Assembly: GCA_004835665.1 (NCBI GenBank)
Contig: RBKR01000014.1
Coordinates: forward strand, 744,001-808,000
Direction: 5' to 3'
Source: Phoma sp. XZ068
Lineage: Eukaryota > Ascomycota > Dothideomycetes > Pleosporales > Didymellaceae
Length of the DNA: 64,000 bases
The translations under genes were made by a program, and so were the position numbers. Position 1 is the stretch's first letter. Each line of letters starts with the position of its first letter. A model generated the notes under the pieces. The model saw only the letters and a program-made list of their open reading frames with translations, ran no database searches and was not told the origin of the DNA. Positions 33,413-44,141 of the stretch are shown here, one piece after another.

Positions 33413-33663
33413 GACGAATCAATTGGGAGCACTGTATGTGTCTCCCGAGCAAGAAAGGAAGGAACGAAGTGAAGGAGTGGAAAGAGTGTAATGCAAGAAC
33501 ACGCCAGGTAAGACACGTGAAGGCCTCCTGTGAGGTCAGGGTTCACTACTGCGGGCCAAGCCGGCATCGTGATTGGCTGGTGGGGCTTTGGTGGCTTTGG
33601 ATTTCTTGAGCTCCGCAACTTTTTTGCGATCGCCGCTGCTGCAGAAACGACAACACCGCAGAC
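33413..33663. promoter_or_regulatory. Shared promoter of CWH43 and UTP6
   Basis: Only 251 nt separate the divergent start codons, so a compact bidirectional promoter is inferred. No motif was identified with confidence. Confidence 0.5.
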
Positions 33664-35044
33664 ATGGCAGGCCCCAGCGACAAGGCACGTTTCTATCTGG
33701 AGCAGAGCGCGACGGAGCTCAACGAGCTCGAGCGCAAGAAAATCTTCACAAGAGTGCGCACTGCACTGCCAACCCAAATCATATCCTGCTAACCACTCGC
33801 AGGACGAGATCAAGGCGATAGCCAAGAAGCGCTCAGACTTCGAGCACATAATCAACGCCAGAGGCTCCCACCCCAGCGACTACATGCGATACATCGAATT
33901 CGAGAAGAACATCGACGCACTCCGCCAGAAACGAGTGAAGCGACTCGGCATTCGACACAAGGGCGCCGGGCAGCGCAGCATCTATTTCCTCTACAACCGT
34001 GCTACCAAGAAGTTCTCGGGAGACCTGACGCTATGGCTGCATTACATCGACTTTGCGCGCAAGGACAAGGCCTACCGCCGCCTGAGCGACATCTTCACCT
34101 CCGTCGTCCGTCTACACCCCACCAAGCCTGAGCTGTGGACGCTTGCCGCAAACTACTTCATGGACTCCCAGGCGGACGTTACAAACGCAAGAAGCTACAT
34201 GCAGCGAGGACTGAGGTTTTGCAAGAACTCGGAGAACATGTGGCTGGACTATGCGAAGCTGGAGACCATCTACGTGGGCAAGATTGCAGGACGAAGGAAG
34301 ATTCTGGGCCTGGACATTGATCGTACCAAGAAGCAGCAGGCCGACGACGAGGACACCGACATGATCGCGCTTCCTGAGGTGACAGCAGAGGACATCAACC
34401 CAAGCTTGAAGCAGGACGACGGCGTGGACGAGGTCGCTCTGCAGAACCTGGCTTCTGCGCCAGTCCTGACAGGTGCAATTCCTTTGGCCATCTTCGACTC
34501 TGCTATGAAGCAGTTCCAGAACAGACCCAAGGTTGTGGAGAAATTCTTCAACATGTTTGTCGAGTTCGACCAATTGGCATGCATCCCGCGCATCCTGCAG
34601 CATGTTCTGGACTACCTGCAACAAACCTACCCCAAGGCCGTGGAAAACGCCATCTGCGGATTTCGCATGCAGCTTTTTGGCCAACATCCTAGTAGCCCAG
34701 AGTTCCCTGTCGTGCTTGGAGACGCGTTCGAGGTTATTAGCTCGGCGATCGACAGTTATCCAAGCGAGGCTCCTCGACTGGCAGAAGTCGCTGTTCGCGA
34801 ACTGTTGACCATTCAACAGTCATCTGCGGACATCGATCCAGCTCTTCAGAAAGCCATTAGGTCGACGCTTCGCAAATACATGAAGACGCTGGGAGGTAAT
34901 GATGGTGACAAGATCGCAAGCCTGGCCAGGTCATTGGTGCAGGAAGGAAAAAGAGAGGATGCACGAGCGTTGATATCATTGAGTATAAAGACATGGTCCG
35001 CCAATGAAGAGCTGCAGGAGCTCAAAGCCGCTCTAGAAACATGA
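33664..35044 (+). CDS. UTP6: U3 snoRNP / SSU processome protein Utp6
   Basis: Exons are 33664-33753 and 33803-35044, with a 49-nt phase-0 intron, giving 443 aa (yeast 440). It is a component of the small-subunit processome needed for 18S rRNA processing in the nucleolus. The start MAGPSDKARFYLEQSATEL and the join FTR-DEIKAIAKKRSDFEH match the family. HAT-type helical repeats follow: DYMRYIEFEKNIDALRQKR, LWLHYIDFARKDKAYRR, LWTLAANYFMDSQADV, MWLDYAKLE. The frame also runs through the intron and upstream, which could mislead gene callers into an N-terminal extension. Confidence 0.93.
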
Positions 35045-35369
35045 AGAGGGTCAGAAGACTGGGCACACTAAGCATACCCTGCATGCTATTACTCCGTTAA
35101 GGGGTCGGACCTCACGCTACGGCTTCACCGCTGCGCTACACGAGCCATATCGTGGGTCACGACGGCAGTTTTTGTACAGAGTTTGACCACGTCACCTGTA
35201 CCTATACTCGACCTACAACCGACGAGCCGCAATGGTCCTACCCTCGTGGTCAATATAAGCCTTGGCCACTTCACTCGTCTCCACGGCCTCTTCTCGAACT
35301 TTTCTTAGCGCTCTGCTGCTTCTTACCCTTCAGTCGGCGTTCGTTGTCGGCTTTTTGTCTGCGGTTTGG
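35045..35369. other. Convergent 3' region with a tRNA-like fragment
   Basis: The 325 nt lie between the UTP6 and release-factor stops. On the minus strand, 35100-35150 reads like a tRNA A box (TAGCGCAGCGG) and B box (GGTCCGACCCC) only 16 nt apart, too close for a complete tRNA. It is possibly a relic. Confidence 0.35.
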
Positions 35370-35965
35370 TCAGCAATTGAGCTGTGTGCTTCGACTCCGG
35401 CCTGCTACCCACAGATTCTTGACATGACGCATCTGCTCTGCGGACGTTTCATTTGGGACGGCGTTACGTCCCGCGTCAACAATGGCATCGTACAGTCGCT
35501 TGTAGCAGGCATGAGCATTGTCATTCTGCTTGCGACTGTCGTCAGCCTGGACTATAATATCGTTGGACTTGGCCGCAACGTAGCGCGAGCGGCTGATCTC
35601 CGCATGAAGAGCAGTGGGGACATGGTTCAGGAGAGCCGCGAGGGGTACTCTCAAAGTAGCTTTAGAATTTACTCTTGTGACACATGTTCAGTATAGCGCG
35701 CCGTTTTTTGCTCGGGACGTGATCGGCCTCACTTGTTCACATTCTGCCCGCCCGGGCCGGACGACCTGCTGAAGCTCAACTCGCCAATCGTCTTCAGTGG
35801 GATCACTTCTGCATGCAGCGCCGCGAGCCACGCCCGCGCCTGCTGCAGCTCCTCCTCACTGACAGCATTGCCGCTGCGAGCTGACGACCAGCGGCGTTGC
35901 ACAGCTTGCGGGGTTCTCGCGCCGGTAAAAGCTGCGAGGACAGGGCGACAACGGAAAAGTTGCAT
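35370..35965 (-). CDS. Mitochondrial ICT1/Pth4-like peptidyl-tRNA hydrolase (GGQ release-factor domain)
   Basis: Exons are 35733-35965 and 35370-35673, with a 59-nt phase-2 intron, giving 178 aa. The start MQLFRCRPVLAAFTGARTPQ is basic and looks like a mitochondrial presequence. The join yields SFSRSSGPGGQNVNKVNSKA, the GGQ motif of class I release factors. The conserved ATLRVPLAALLNHVP and SRYVAAKSNDIIVQADDSR follow. The short length without a codon-recognition domain fits ICT1/Pth4, which frees peptides from stalled mitochondrial ribosomes. The hydrophobic plus-strand frame over 35262-35696 is a shadow of this gene. Confidence 0.9.
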
Positions 35966-35975
35966 GTTTTGCTGG

Positions 35976-36375
35976 TTATAGTGATTCAGGTCCGCGTCGG
36001 AGCTCCATGCGTAAGCCACTAGCGCGCTCACATGATCTCCGTAACGTTAGTTCCAGAACCTCTGGGTCGAGGAAAAAGCCCTTGAAGAAAGACGTGCGCC
36101 AGAATTGTCTATCCCCACTCGGTGCTTCCCCAACAGCTGCTGCATCACGCCTCCTGTTCTCACCATCGCTCTTGCCACACCATATGACTGCACTGCGCCC
36201 GTCGTCTTTCCATCTGAACTCGACTCGCTGCTCTAACCTTATCTCTGCATATCTAGCCACCTCCAGCCCCACCTTCACAACAGCTTCATTCAGTAAGCAC
36301 CTCGACAGCCGTCGCGAAATCTTCTGCACTCCGCTCCACTCCCAGCGCTGCTAGTCCCTTTGCGACGAGTGTCTG
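35976..36375 (-). CDS. Possible small gene between the release factor and NAB3-like genes
   Basis: An ATG at 36375 begins MQTLVAKGLAALGVERSAED, but that frame stops at a TGA near 36285. A better, longer frame continues LLNEAVVKVGLEVARYAEIR down to 35976. They can be joined by a 43-nt intron after ATGCAGACACTC, or the two frames may be split by a one-base shift. The product would be about 120 aa, basic, with no recognised domain. Its 3' end abuts the release-factor start. It may also be promoter sequence read by chance. Confidence 0.3.
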
Positions 36376-36448
36376 CATATGCCCTTGAGTTGATCACCCC
36401 ATTCACACCATTAGCTGTGCTGCGGCACTGCGCGCTTGCTTCGCATAC

Positions 36449-39065
36449 ATGACATACAGTCCACCACAGCAAGCAGAGCACATCCGTCATCAGCAATTGA
36501 CCCCAGAGTCGCCGCGCCCCCAACAAGTCCCGTCGCCGGCAAACATCCCCATTCTGAGTCTTGATAAGCAGATGGACCCTGTCTTTGACGAGTCTGCCTA
36601 CAACTCCCAGAATGCCACAGCCGCGCCGCAGTACCCTTCCGCCGCGTCGCACACACTGAACGTCCCCTCGAACGCCGCGCCGCAATTCACCGACCAGTCG
36701 CATGTATCAGGCTTCCAAGATGTAGGAGCGCAGCCCGCTGGGGCTTATGCGCAGACGGGAGCGCCTTCATCGGCATACGGCGGCGCAACGGGTACGCAGA
36801 CGCAAGATACCTCTTCAATCCAGAATTACTCTGCGTCGCACCAAAGAGGCGCCTCATCCACCCATGATGCGCAAGCTGCACCTCCTCAGATCAACTCTGC
36901 GTACCCATTTGCCCATAACAATGCGTACGCCGCCCAGCCGGCTCCCGTCCAGTCTGCCCAAGGCGCTCACTATCAGACTGAGGCCCATGCTGGCGGCAAT
37001 GTTGACGTACAAGCCTTGTTGGATTCTTTGACACCTTCTGCACACCATGCGCCGCCCGGCCAATATGCTTCTCAGTTGTCATCCCAGTCTGCCCAGCCGC
37101 AAGGCACCGCCTCAGCTTCATTGCCTCAGCCGGCGTCCAACCTCCCTCCTCGGCCTCCTGCGCAGGAGAAGCCTGCTACACACCCCAACTATGACCCCAG
37201 CGATGATATTAGGTCCTATCATCCCGGCAGCCAAATGCCGTCTAACACACAGCAGCGCGGCAATGGGCAACCGCAGGCTCCGAACGTTGGAGGCCAGCTC
37301 TCGTCATCCATGTCACGACCAGCAGGTCAGAGCTCACCAGCGCCGGGTACTGGGCCAGTACAGGCTCAGCGGAGCGCGTCCCCCGGCGACGACGAAGATA
37401 TACGATGGGGACCGGAGGTGAATAGGCTGTACGAGGCGTTTCTGGACCAGGAGAGGAAGTTCGTGACCGAGGGACAGTGGGATCAATTTCCAATGGGCTC
37501 GCGTCTCTTCATTGGTGAGCACCTTCCTCATTCCTATTTTCAAACGTCGCTAACATGCTCGAGGCAACCTCCCTACCGAGAAGGTGACGAAACGTGACAT
37601 TTTTCACCGATTTTACCGCCACGGCAAGCTCGCACAGATCTCGATCAAACAAGCGTACGGCTTCGTTCAATTCTTAGATTCCGAATCTTGCCGACGCGCG
37701 CTGGATACAGAGCAGGGACAGGCGGTCCGTGGTAGGAAGATGCGTAAGTGCATGCAATCGTACAAGGTCGACTCATACTGACTGCGGTAGATCTCGAAAT
37801 CTCCAAGCCTCAGCGCAACACCAAGAAGGCCCCGGAACCACAGACTAACAACGGAGCACGCCGGCGCTCACGGTCTCCCGACTATAGTAGAGGGGGTACC
37901 GGGCCTTCACGAGATGGACGTTATGGTGGACCCCAGACCTCAATGTCGCCCAGGGATCGTGATAGACGGTTCCGGGATAGAGACGACTACCGGCCTATGC
38001 GCTCACCCTCACCACGCGCCACACCTCGAGGAATGCGATCCAGGGATAGGAGTCGTGACAGGTACGACGGTCGATATCGAAGTCGTTCACGGACACCACC
38101 CCGTCGATACAGGAGTCCATCGCCAAGGCGTGACCCAGATGATGAATTAGGCCTGCCTCGCAGATCACCGCATGAGGTACCTGACATTCAGGTACTTGTA
38201 CTTAACGAAGGACTTCCTCGGTCAGTAGCTTTACTTGGAGCAATATCGTGTATGCTAACTTTTACAGGGACTTCATTCGATATGTCGAAGACACGTTCCG
38301 CACTCATAATCTGCGTATCAACGTCCTCATCATGAGTCCTCGCCTTTCTGAGGCAGCAGTCGTACGGAGGCAGATTATCGAAGGTGTCTTGGCCATCGTG
38401 AGGCTGGACACAGGATCGCTTGCTAAGGGCAAGGTTAGTGTTCAAGTCTTCGATCGACGGGGTGGTACTGGCAACGTTCAGTTCAATGGTGAGTTACACA
38501 TTGGTTCAAACCTATCCTTTGTTAATATTCTTCAGAATACGCCGACCTCGACCTTGTCACAGCTGCCATGCTTGTCAACAACGCAAAGCAGACTGCTCAA
38601 GCCGTCCAGCCACCTGTAACCGCCTACGGCTACAACCCACCCATGCCGCAGTATACCCAGCCCGCCCCGAATCCTTTCCCAGCTGCGCCGGTCGCCCAGC
38701 CTAACAACATCTCCAACATCATATCCTCCCTCGACCCCAGCACGCTCTCGCAGCTGCTCGGCGCCATGTCACAGCAAAACAATATGCCCCAGAACCCCCA
38801 GCCAGCCCCTGGTCTCAATGCAGATTTGGCACGCCTACTTGCCCAGGTCTCTAGCCCTAGCCAGGCTCCTAGCTTCAGCTCCCCTGCCCAACCACAACTC
38901 CCACAACTCCCGCAACTTGGCCAAACCCAATACTCAGCTCTCGCTGCCATGCTTGGTGGTCAGCCTCAGCCCGCTGCCCCTCCTGTTCAGACACCAGCAC
39001 AGCAACCTGGAGGTGTTCCTGATATGAACGAAATTATGGCACAGTTGGCCAAGTACCAACGCTGA
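36449..39065 (+). CDS. NAB3: Nab3-like RRM protein (Nrd1-Nab3 transcription termination)
   Basis: Five exons, 36449-37514, 37564-37743, 37791-38220, 38268-38488 and 38536-39065, give 808 aa (yeast Nab3 802). The first 330 residues are low-complexity Ala/Gln/Pro/Ser. One RRM lies at about 354-420 (LFIGNLPTEKVTKRDIF, QAYGFVQFLDSESC). Next is an Arg/Ser/Asp-rich region (RDRDRRFRDRDDYR, RSRSRTPPRRYRSPSP). At about 545-650 a globular segment (PDIQVLVLNEGLPRDFIRY, IIEGVLAIVRL) resembles an anticodon-binding (HGTP) fold. A Gln/Pro-rich tail ends MNEIMAQLAKYQR. Yeast Nab3 binds nascent RNA to stop non-coding transcription; this role here is inferred. Met42 (MDPVFDES) is an alternative start. Confidence 0.82.
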
Positions 39066-39980
39066 ATGCCTTGTTTCTTGCATATTGATTGACCCTGCTC
39101 AGAATTGAAGGCACGATGCTCCTACCCTTTGTGGACCTGCCTGGTGGCCTGTTCCTGCTTTTGAAGATACCGAAAGTCTCGCCAGCCCCCGATTTCAAGG
39201 CCAGTCTCATCAAGAACGATGGCATCGCACACCCATCTAGGGTAGTTTGATTCACTGCCATCAGTATCGCTCGCAGGCGGTCACTTACCTGTTTACTCTC
39301 CAATCTCCGCCAATCTCAAAACACTGCAGACTGGCCCAAACATCTACCTCTCGGCTTTGTTCCGCTGCCTCCCTTGTTTATGTTGCTCGGTCCAACATCT
39401 TTCCATCCAGCATCTTCGCTAGCCTGGTGAAAGCTATTTGAGCGAGCATTGCATTGCACTTTTTACCGGCGTCTTCGTATATCGGACTTCGCGTCTGCTG
39501 TACGATTACTTGCTTCGTTCGGCAAGGCTTTGTCGGCATCTATAGCTTCATCTGGGAGCATGCATGTGTCGGCGTTTGTTTTTATCTCCCTATTGCTCCC
39601 AGTATATTGTATTTAGCGATCTTTCAGCGGTTTATTGGAAGCGTGTACGGCTATATAGAGAGTTGTAAGTCCCGTGTAGGCGAAATGGAATCCGTGCCAT
39701 TACTCAACATTTGTGCACGCACATTGACCAAGCCAACATTTGACACGTAACACTTGCTCGCGACAATGGCAGACGCGTGGATATCTTCTACATCTTAATC
39801 GAGCCTAGCCCATGCGCGAAGTGTGATGACATCGCGTGTGTGGATCGTTGCAGGGATTCGGCCCGTTCTCAAAGTCGCGAATCAAAACGTCACTCATTGC
39901 ACCCTTTTTAACGTGTCGCTCTTTCTACAGTCACTCCCTACGGTACAGTAACTGCCACGCCTGGTGGTAAATACACTATA
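39066..39980. other. Intergenic, no gene recognised
   Basis: The 915 nt hold the NAB3-like 3' UTR and the LETM1-like promoter. Short frames lack any coding signature. Confidence 0.5.
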
Positions 39981-41294
39981 ATGAAGCCACGGCCTATTTT
40001 TTCTATGCAAATCGCTCCAGCACGATCGAGCGGCGCATTCGCGCTGGCGCAGATGCAATGTCGCAGAAGCATACATTCCCAACCCGCAACATCGAGCATA
40101 ATATTGCAATGGGATGATAAGAGATGGTCGCCAAAAGCGCAAGCGATACGTTACGCCTCCACATCCACCTCCACGACCACGACCACGACATCGAAGCCAC
40201 GCTATGGCATGCAATCACCCCCGCCCACAAAAGCCAGAGCTACGAAACCCTCCATTCCCACCAGAACCGCGAAACCTGGTCCACCAGCCGACAAGCTTCG
40301 CACAGCGCCCGCGCCCGCATCTACCAGTCCTGCAAAACGCACCGCACCGCCTCCCGCTTCTTCCACATCCCCCAATACCCCCGTCAAACCGACCGACAAG
40401 CTGAATCCGCCATCCTTCACATACGCCCCCGAACTCTCCGTCCCTGCACGAAAGGAAGGCCAGAACTACGCCTCGTACCTCTTCAGCTGCGGCAAAGCGT
40501 ACATCGCATTCTACAAGTCCGGAATCTCACACACCCAGCAAACGCTCAAATACGCCAAAACGCTGCGCGCCCGCATCGCCGACCAAGGAAAGGGCGTCAG
40601 CACAGACATCGCCGGGCGCGGCATCCTCTCGCGGTCGGAATGGCAAGTGATGCGGCGCTCAAAGCGCGATCTCATCCGGCTGCCGGTGATGGGATTTTTG
40701 ATCCTCGCGCTGGGCGAATGGCTGCCTCTCATCGTTATCTACCTCACGCCTATCATCCCCGAGGCGTGTCGCATCCCCAAGCAAGTCGAGCGTACGCTGC
40801 GCGGACTGGAGACCAGGCGGAAAGAAAGATTGACGGCGATTGCAACGCATGCGCACCGCCTGCAGAGCCAGAACCGCATGCCCAAGACCGATGAGAATGC
40901 GATTCGACTCGCGGCGGCGGCTGAAGGACTGCTGCAGCCGGAGAGTAAGGTCGGGAAGCAAGGCGGTATCGCGATGGCGAATGCTATCGTGCCTCCGGAC
41001 GCGTCCAACAGTCTTTCGCTATTCCATTTGCTTCTACTTTCCGCGCGGTTGGATTGCCATCCCAGGATCCTGGACAAATTGTACCTCGCGCCGCCGAAGT
41101 GGCTGCTGCAGCGCAATGTCAGTCAGAAGTTGGCGTACCTGGCGCAGGATGACAAGTTGATCAAGCGGGACGGAGGCAGTCATGCGTTGAAGAAACAGGA
41201 GTTGCTGCGAGCGTGTGTGGATCGTGGGATTGATGTGCTGGGCAAGAGTGAGTCGGAGCAGAGGAACAGCTTGGCTCAATGGTACAAGATGTAA
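39981..41294 (+). CDS. LETM1-domain mitochondrial inner-membrane protein
   Basis: A single exon encodes 437 aa. The N-terminus is basic and Ser/Ala-rich (MKPRPIFSMQIAPARSSGAF), fitting a mitochondrial presequence. A long Thr/Pro/Lys linker with an ACGACC-type repeat (about 40174-40192) follows. The conserved core is LSRSEWQVMRRSKRDLIRL, a membrane segment (PVMGFLILALGEWLPLIVIY) and TPIIPEACRIPKQVE, the LETM1 signature. The C-terminal ribosome-binding-like part has two LETM-type segments (LLLSARLDCHPRILDKLYL, KKQELLRACVDRGIDVLG). It is shorter than Mdm38/LETM1 itself and probably a paralogous fungal subfamily. Roles in ion exchange or membrane insertion are family knowledge. Confidence 0.85.
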   Translation: MKPRPIFSMQIAPARSSGAFALAQMQCRRSIHSQPATSSIILQWDDKRWSPKAQAIRYASTSTSTTTTTTSKPRYGMQSPPPTKARATKPSIPTRTAKPGPPADKLRTAPAPASTSPAKRTAPPPASSTSPNTPVKPTDKLNPPSFTYAPELSVPARKEGQNYASYLFSCGKAYIAFYKSGISHTQQTLKYAKTLRARIADQGKGVSTDIAGRGILSRSEWQVMRRSKRDLIRLPVMGFLILALGEWLPLIVIYLTPIIPEACRIPKQVERTLRGLETRRKERLTAIATHAHRLQSQNRMPKTDENAIRLAAAAEGLLQPESKVGKQGGIAMANAIVPPDASNSLSLFHLLLLSARLDCHPRILDKLYLAPPKWLLQRNVSQKLAYLAQDDKLIKRDGGSHALKKQELLRACVDRGIDVLGKSESEQRNSLAQWYKM

Positions 41295-43485
41295 GGAGTA
41301 TGGCGTTGGGGCTCGTGTTTGATATGTATTATGAGGTGGTGTATATCTGTATCTCGGTTCAAAAGTGACAAGAGCTAGACCTGGATAGAAGGAAGAGGTT
41401 CTTCAATCGGCATTGCAGTAGCGCTGATAGACATGTTGTTAACAATTGTAAGAGACGATATCTGATGTATAGAAAGAAACGTAGATTGGCAAGTGGCGGC
41501 CTTGGCCCTGGATTACGCGTGAGTATGCTCTAAGGCGGACTTGACCTGATCTAATATACAGCAGGTTTCCTGGGATGTTGCTGTAGACGTCTCAAATACG
41601 AACTAGGTCATGATGATAAAGGGCCATATTTTCGATCTAATCCAACATTGCAGCATCTGAAGGGCCTGATTTGTTGTTCATGGATATTCGAAGGGTGTCT
41701 CGGATTTTACTATTAATCATAGAGATTTGGCTGTAGGTTACTCATGTCGACCTACAGTTTACATTTTGTCGAGGTTTTGTCTGGCCGAGTTTTCACACAT
41801 CGGATGAAGCATGATCGCGAAGACTGAACAATTTTAAGGAGTGTCGTGGCTGGTTCGGCTGATTTCACCGACAGCTGTTGCAGTCACGCAGGATTTAGCG
41901 GCGATTCGAGTTGACTAGTGCCAAGACCTCAAGGATCAAGAGATCGAAAGTGATGCTGGAGATCACACCTTGAGGGAAAGCGTGATCGTCGATACCCGGC
42001 GGTACGGGTCAGTGGAGGGGTTATGGTGGATGTCAAACTGTCAGAAAGAGTCGTGATGGTTGTTTGATCAAGTTTGAAGGTCTGGAGGAGAGGCTGTACA
42101 AGCCATCTCGTATGCTCCTAGGAGGCTCTTCCTAATTCAGTATCCGGCTCGGGCCTTTTGCTTCGCTTGTTGCTCGGGTCCGGCACGCTCGTCTTGAAGG
42201 TACCAGCAATCCCTGTCACTCAGGGTCCAATTTCCCCTGGTGATAATCGCCACTAGCATCGATAGCTCGCACGAAACTTTATGGTGCTGGACAGTTCATG
42301 TGCCCTGGTGAGCTGTTTCGGGGCTCCATCCAATAGAATGAACCCATGGTGTTGATGGGTTGGCTTATTTTCCTCGGCTGTTCCGGATGAAGGAGGTGGA
42401 TGCCCATAAACATTCATCATGTGGTGCTGTACCTCCACCTCATGCCGTTGAAGTGGAGTCTTTGGAAAGGTATGAGACGATTCGCCAAGTTTGGCTGTGC
42501 GAGATCGGAATCGACCGGCTGACACGAGGCACTGTTGCACACGCAAGTGAGAGGCAGCATCTAGGTGTTGAAACCCGTGGATTTTGGAACGAACAGGGCG
42601 AAAAAGGCGCCGGCATATGTCAAAAGACGTCGCAACGATGTTGAATGGAGTGGTTGCCGCCCGCTTTGCGCTTTCTGGAAGGAGTCGAAGCTAACGGTAG
42701 TCAGCCCTGTGCAGAAGTGAATCGGCGATCGCGCCTCAGCCCCAGGGTGAAAACCTGATCCATGGCCACATTGTGAGGCTTGGTGCCGGCTTAGTCAAAA
42801 GTGGAACGTTTATCAGAATTGATGATGAAGACGTTAAGAAGCCCGTTAGACCCTTGATTATGCGAGGTGTCAGACACCCTGGTAGTGCCTTCCTCCCGGG
42901 ACTACCCTCTGACGCGTGAGGGGAATTTCGAAACCGTGTTCTTGTAAGGTCGCCTGAATTGTGAGGCTTCAGGGCAGGGTTTGCAAAGTACATTGTTCAT
43001 AAGTCAAATCCATCGAGCATCTCAGCCGTCGTTCGCTGGTCATAGTCAATCCGACAGGCCCAAAACTCCGCCGCCAAGTCCCTTAATCACCATCGACATC
43101 AACATCATATTCAACACCAACAACCGACATATTCAAAAGCCGGCGCCTCACACTTACTTGGAGAACTCTGACAAAAAGCAAAACTTGCAAGTTTGGAATT
43201 ACATTGGGGAGGGTCCTCGACGCCTTGGCCCTTCATCAAGTCCACGAGCCACGACCATGCCAAGCTATCTACTCTCATTCAAATTCACATTACCTCGTTT
43301 GTTTGAGAGCGTTACATAGTGTTGAATGGGAGATATCCGGAATTGCTTTGCAGCGCCTTCCGGGTTATTAGACCCCACCGACTGGACTCAAGGCTGCCGG
43401 TAATAGTGCCTGCGTGGTATACCAGCAGACATCTTTTCAGTTAGGAAACAATCAGACCGACGCGAAGAAGGCCACAATACCAGGA
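41295..43485. other. 2.2-kb gene-poor stretch
   Basis: No frame over about 112 codons and none with domain-like content. There is no obvious terminal repeat, transposase remnant or tRNA. It could hold non-coding RNA or a decayed element; dinucleotide statistics would be needed to judge repeat-induced mutation. Confidence 0.45.
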
Positions 43486-43737
43486 ATGTGCACCAGTTTC
43501 ACTCTCAAGCATATCACCTGCAGTCACCGCTTCTGGGTAAAACGCCTCTGCCACCGAGGCTCAGAGTGTACCTATCAAACTGAGGTAGAGAGCTCAAAAG
43601 GGGGAGAATGCTGGGACTGTGATCCGGGACAGGCACCACCTGCTGCTATTTTCTCCGATGGAAAGAAGATCGAGGTGATCTGGGGCAGGGTGCATAAGAA
43701 AAGCAAGAGTTCGCCAAGGGTTACAGGCTCAACATAA
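43486..43737 (+). CDS. Small Cys/His-rich protein, 83 aa
   Basis: The chosen ATG (43486) gives MCTSFTLKHITCSHRFWVK, with cysteines at 2, 12, 22, 28, 42 and 45 and histidines at 9, 14 and 23. The spacing suggests a small zinc-binding fold. A basic Lys/Ser tail ends the protein. There is no signal peptide, so it is not a typical secreted effector. It resembles a widespread type of small intracellular Cys-rich proteins in Dothideomycetes, from memory and without a named function. The frame is open 72 nt upstream but has no earlier ATG. Confidence 0.5.
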   Translation: MCTSFTLKHITCSHRFWVKRLCHRGSECTYQTEVESSKGGECWDCDPGQAPPAAIFSDGKKIEVIWGRVHKKSKSSPRVTGST

Positions 43738-44141
43738 GAAGAACGGAGGTAGTGACAATGTTGAAGTTTTTTTTGTCAGGGCGATGTGGTCGGGTTAGCT
43801 GTTACAGTATGGAAGACGTTGGTGTGTCACGGTACTTTACCACTTGTGGGAAAGTGAAGGTGGTCGTGAAGATGCGTTTGTGCGTTCACCTACAATGGCC
43901 AAGCCCGGACACTCAGCCAATATTCAAGTTCCTCGCCTAGTCAAAGGTTGATCGCGACCGCAATAGAGCTGTGTCATCTGACTCGATATCACGAATTTGC
44001 TAGGAGCCGATCCAGCTTGGCAAAGGATGGATCGCCATCAACGAATGCTCCTTTCGTGGATATTCGCGCCTCACGAACACATCTCAAGAAGTGAGTGGCA
44101 TTCATCTCTCTTTCAACACGCCTGCTAATCTGAGTGCGTAG

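Noticed and set aside
35232..35696. Hydrophobic plus-strand frame that could be spliced to an ATG at 35232 as a small membrane protein
   Set aside because: It lies exactly opposite the GGQ release-factor gene, whose two exons and conserved motifs explain the sequence.
41295..43485. Decayed transposon in the gene-poor stretch
   Set aside because: No terminal repeats, target-site duplications or transposase/reverse-transcriptase motifs were visible; repeat-induced mutation cannot be judged without dinucleotide counts.
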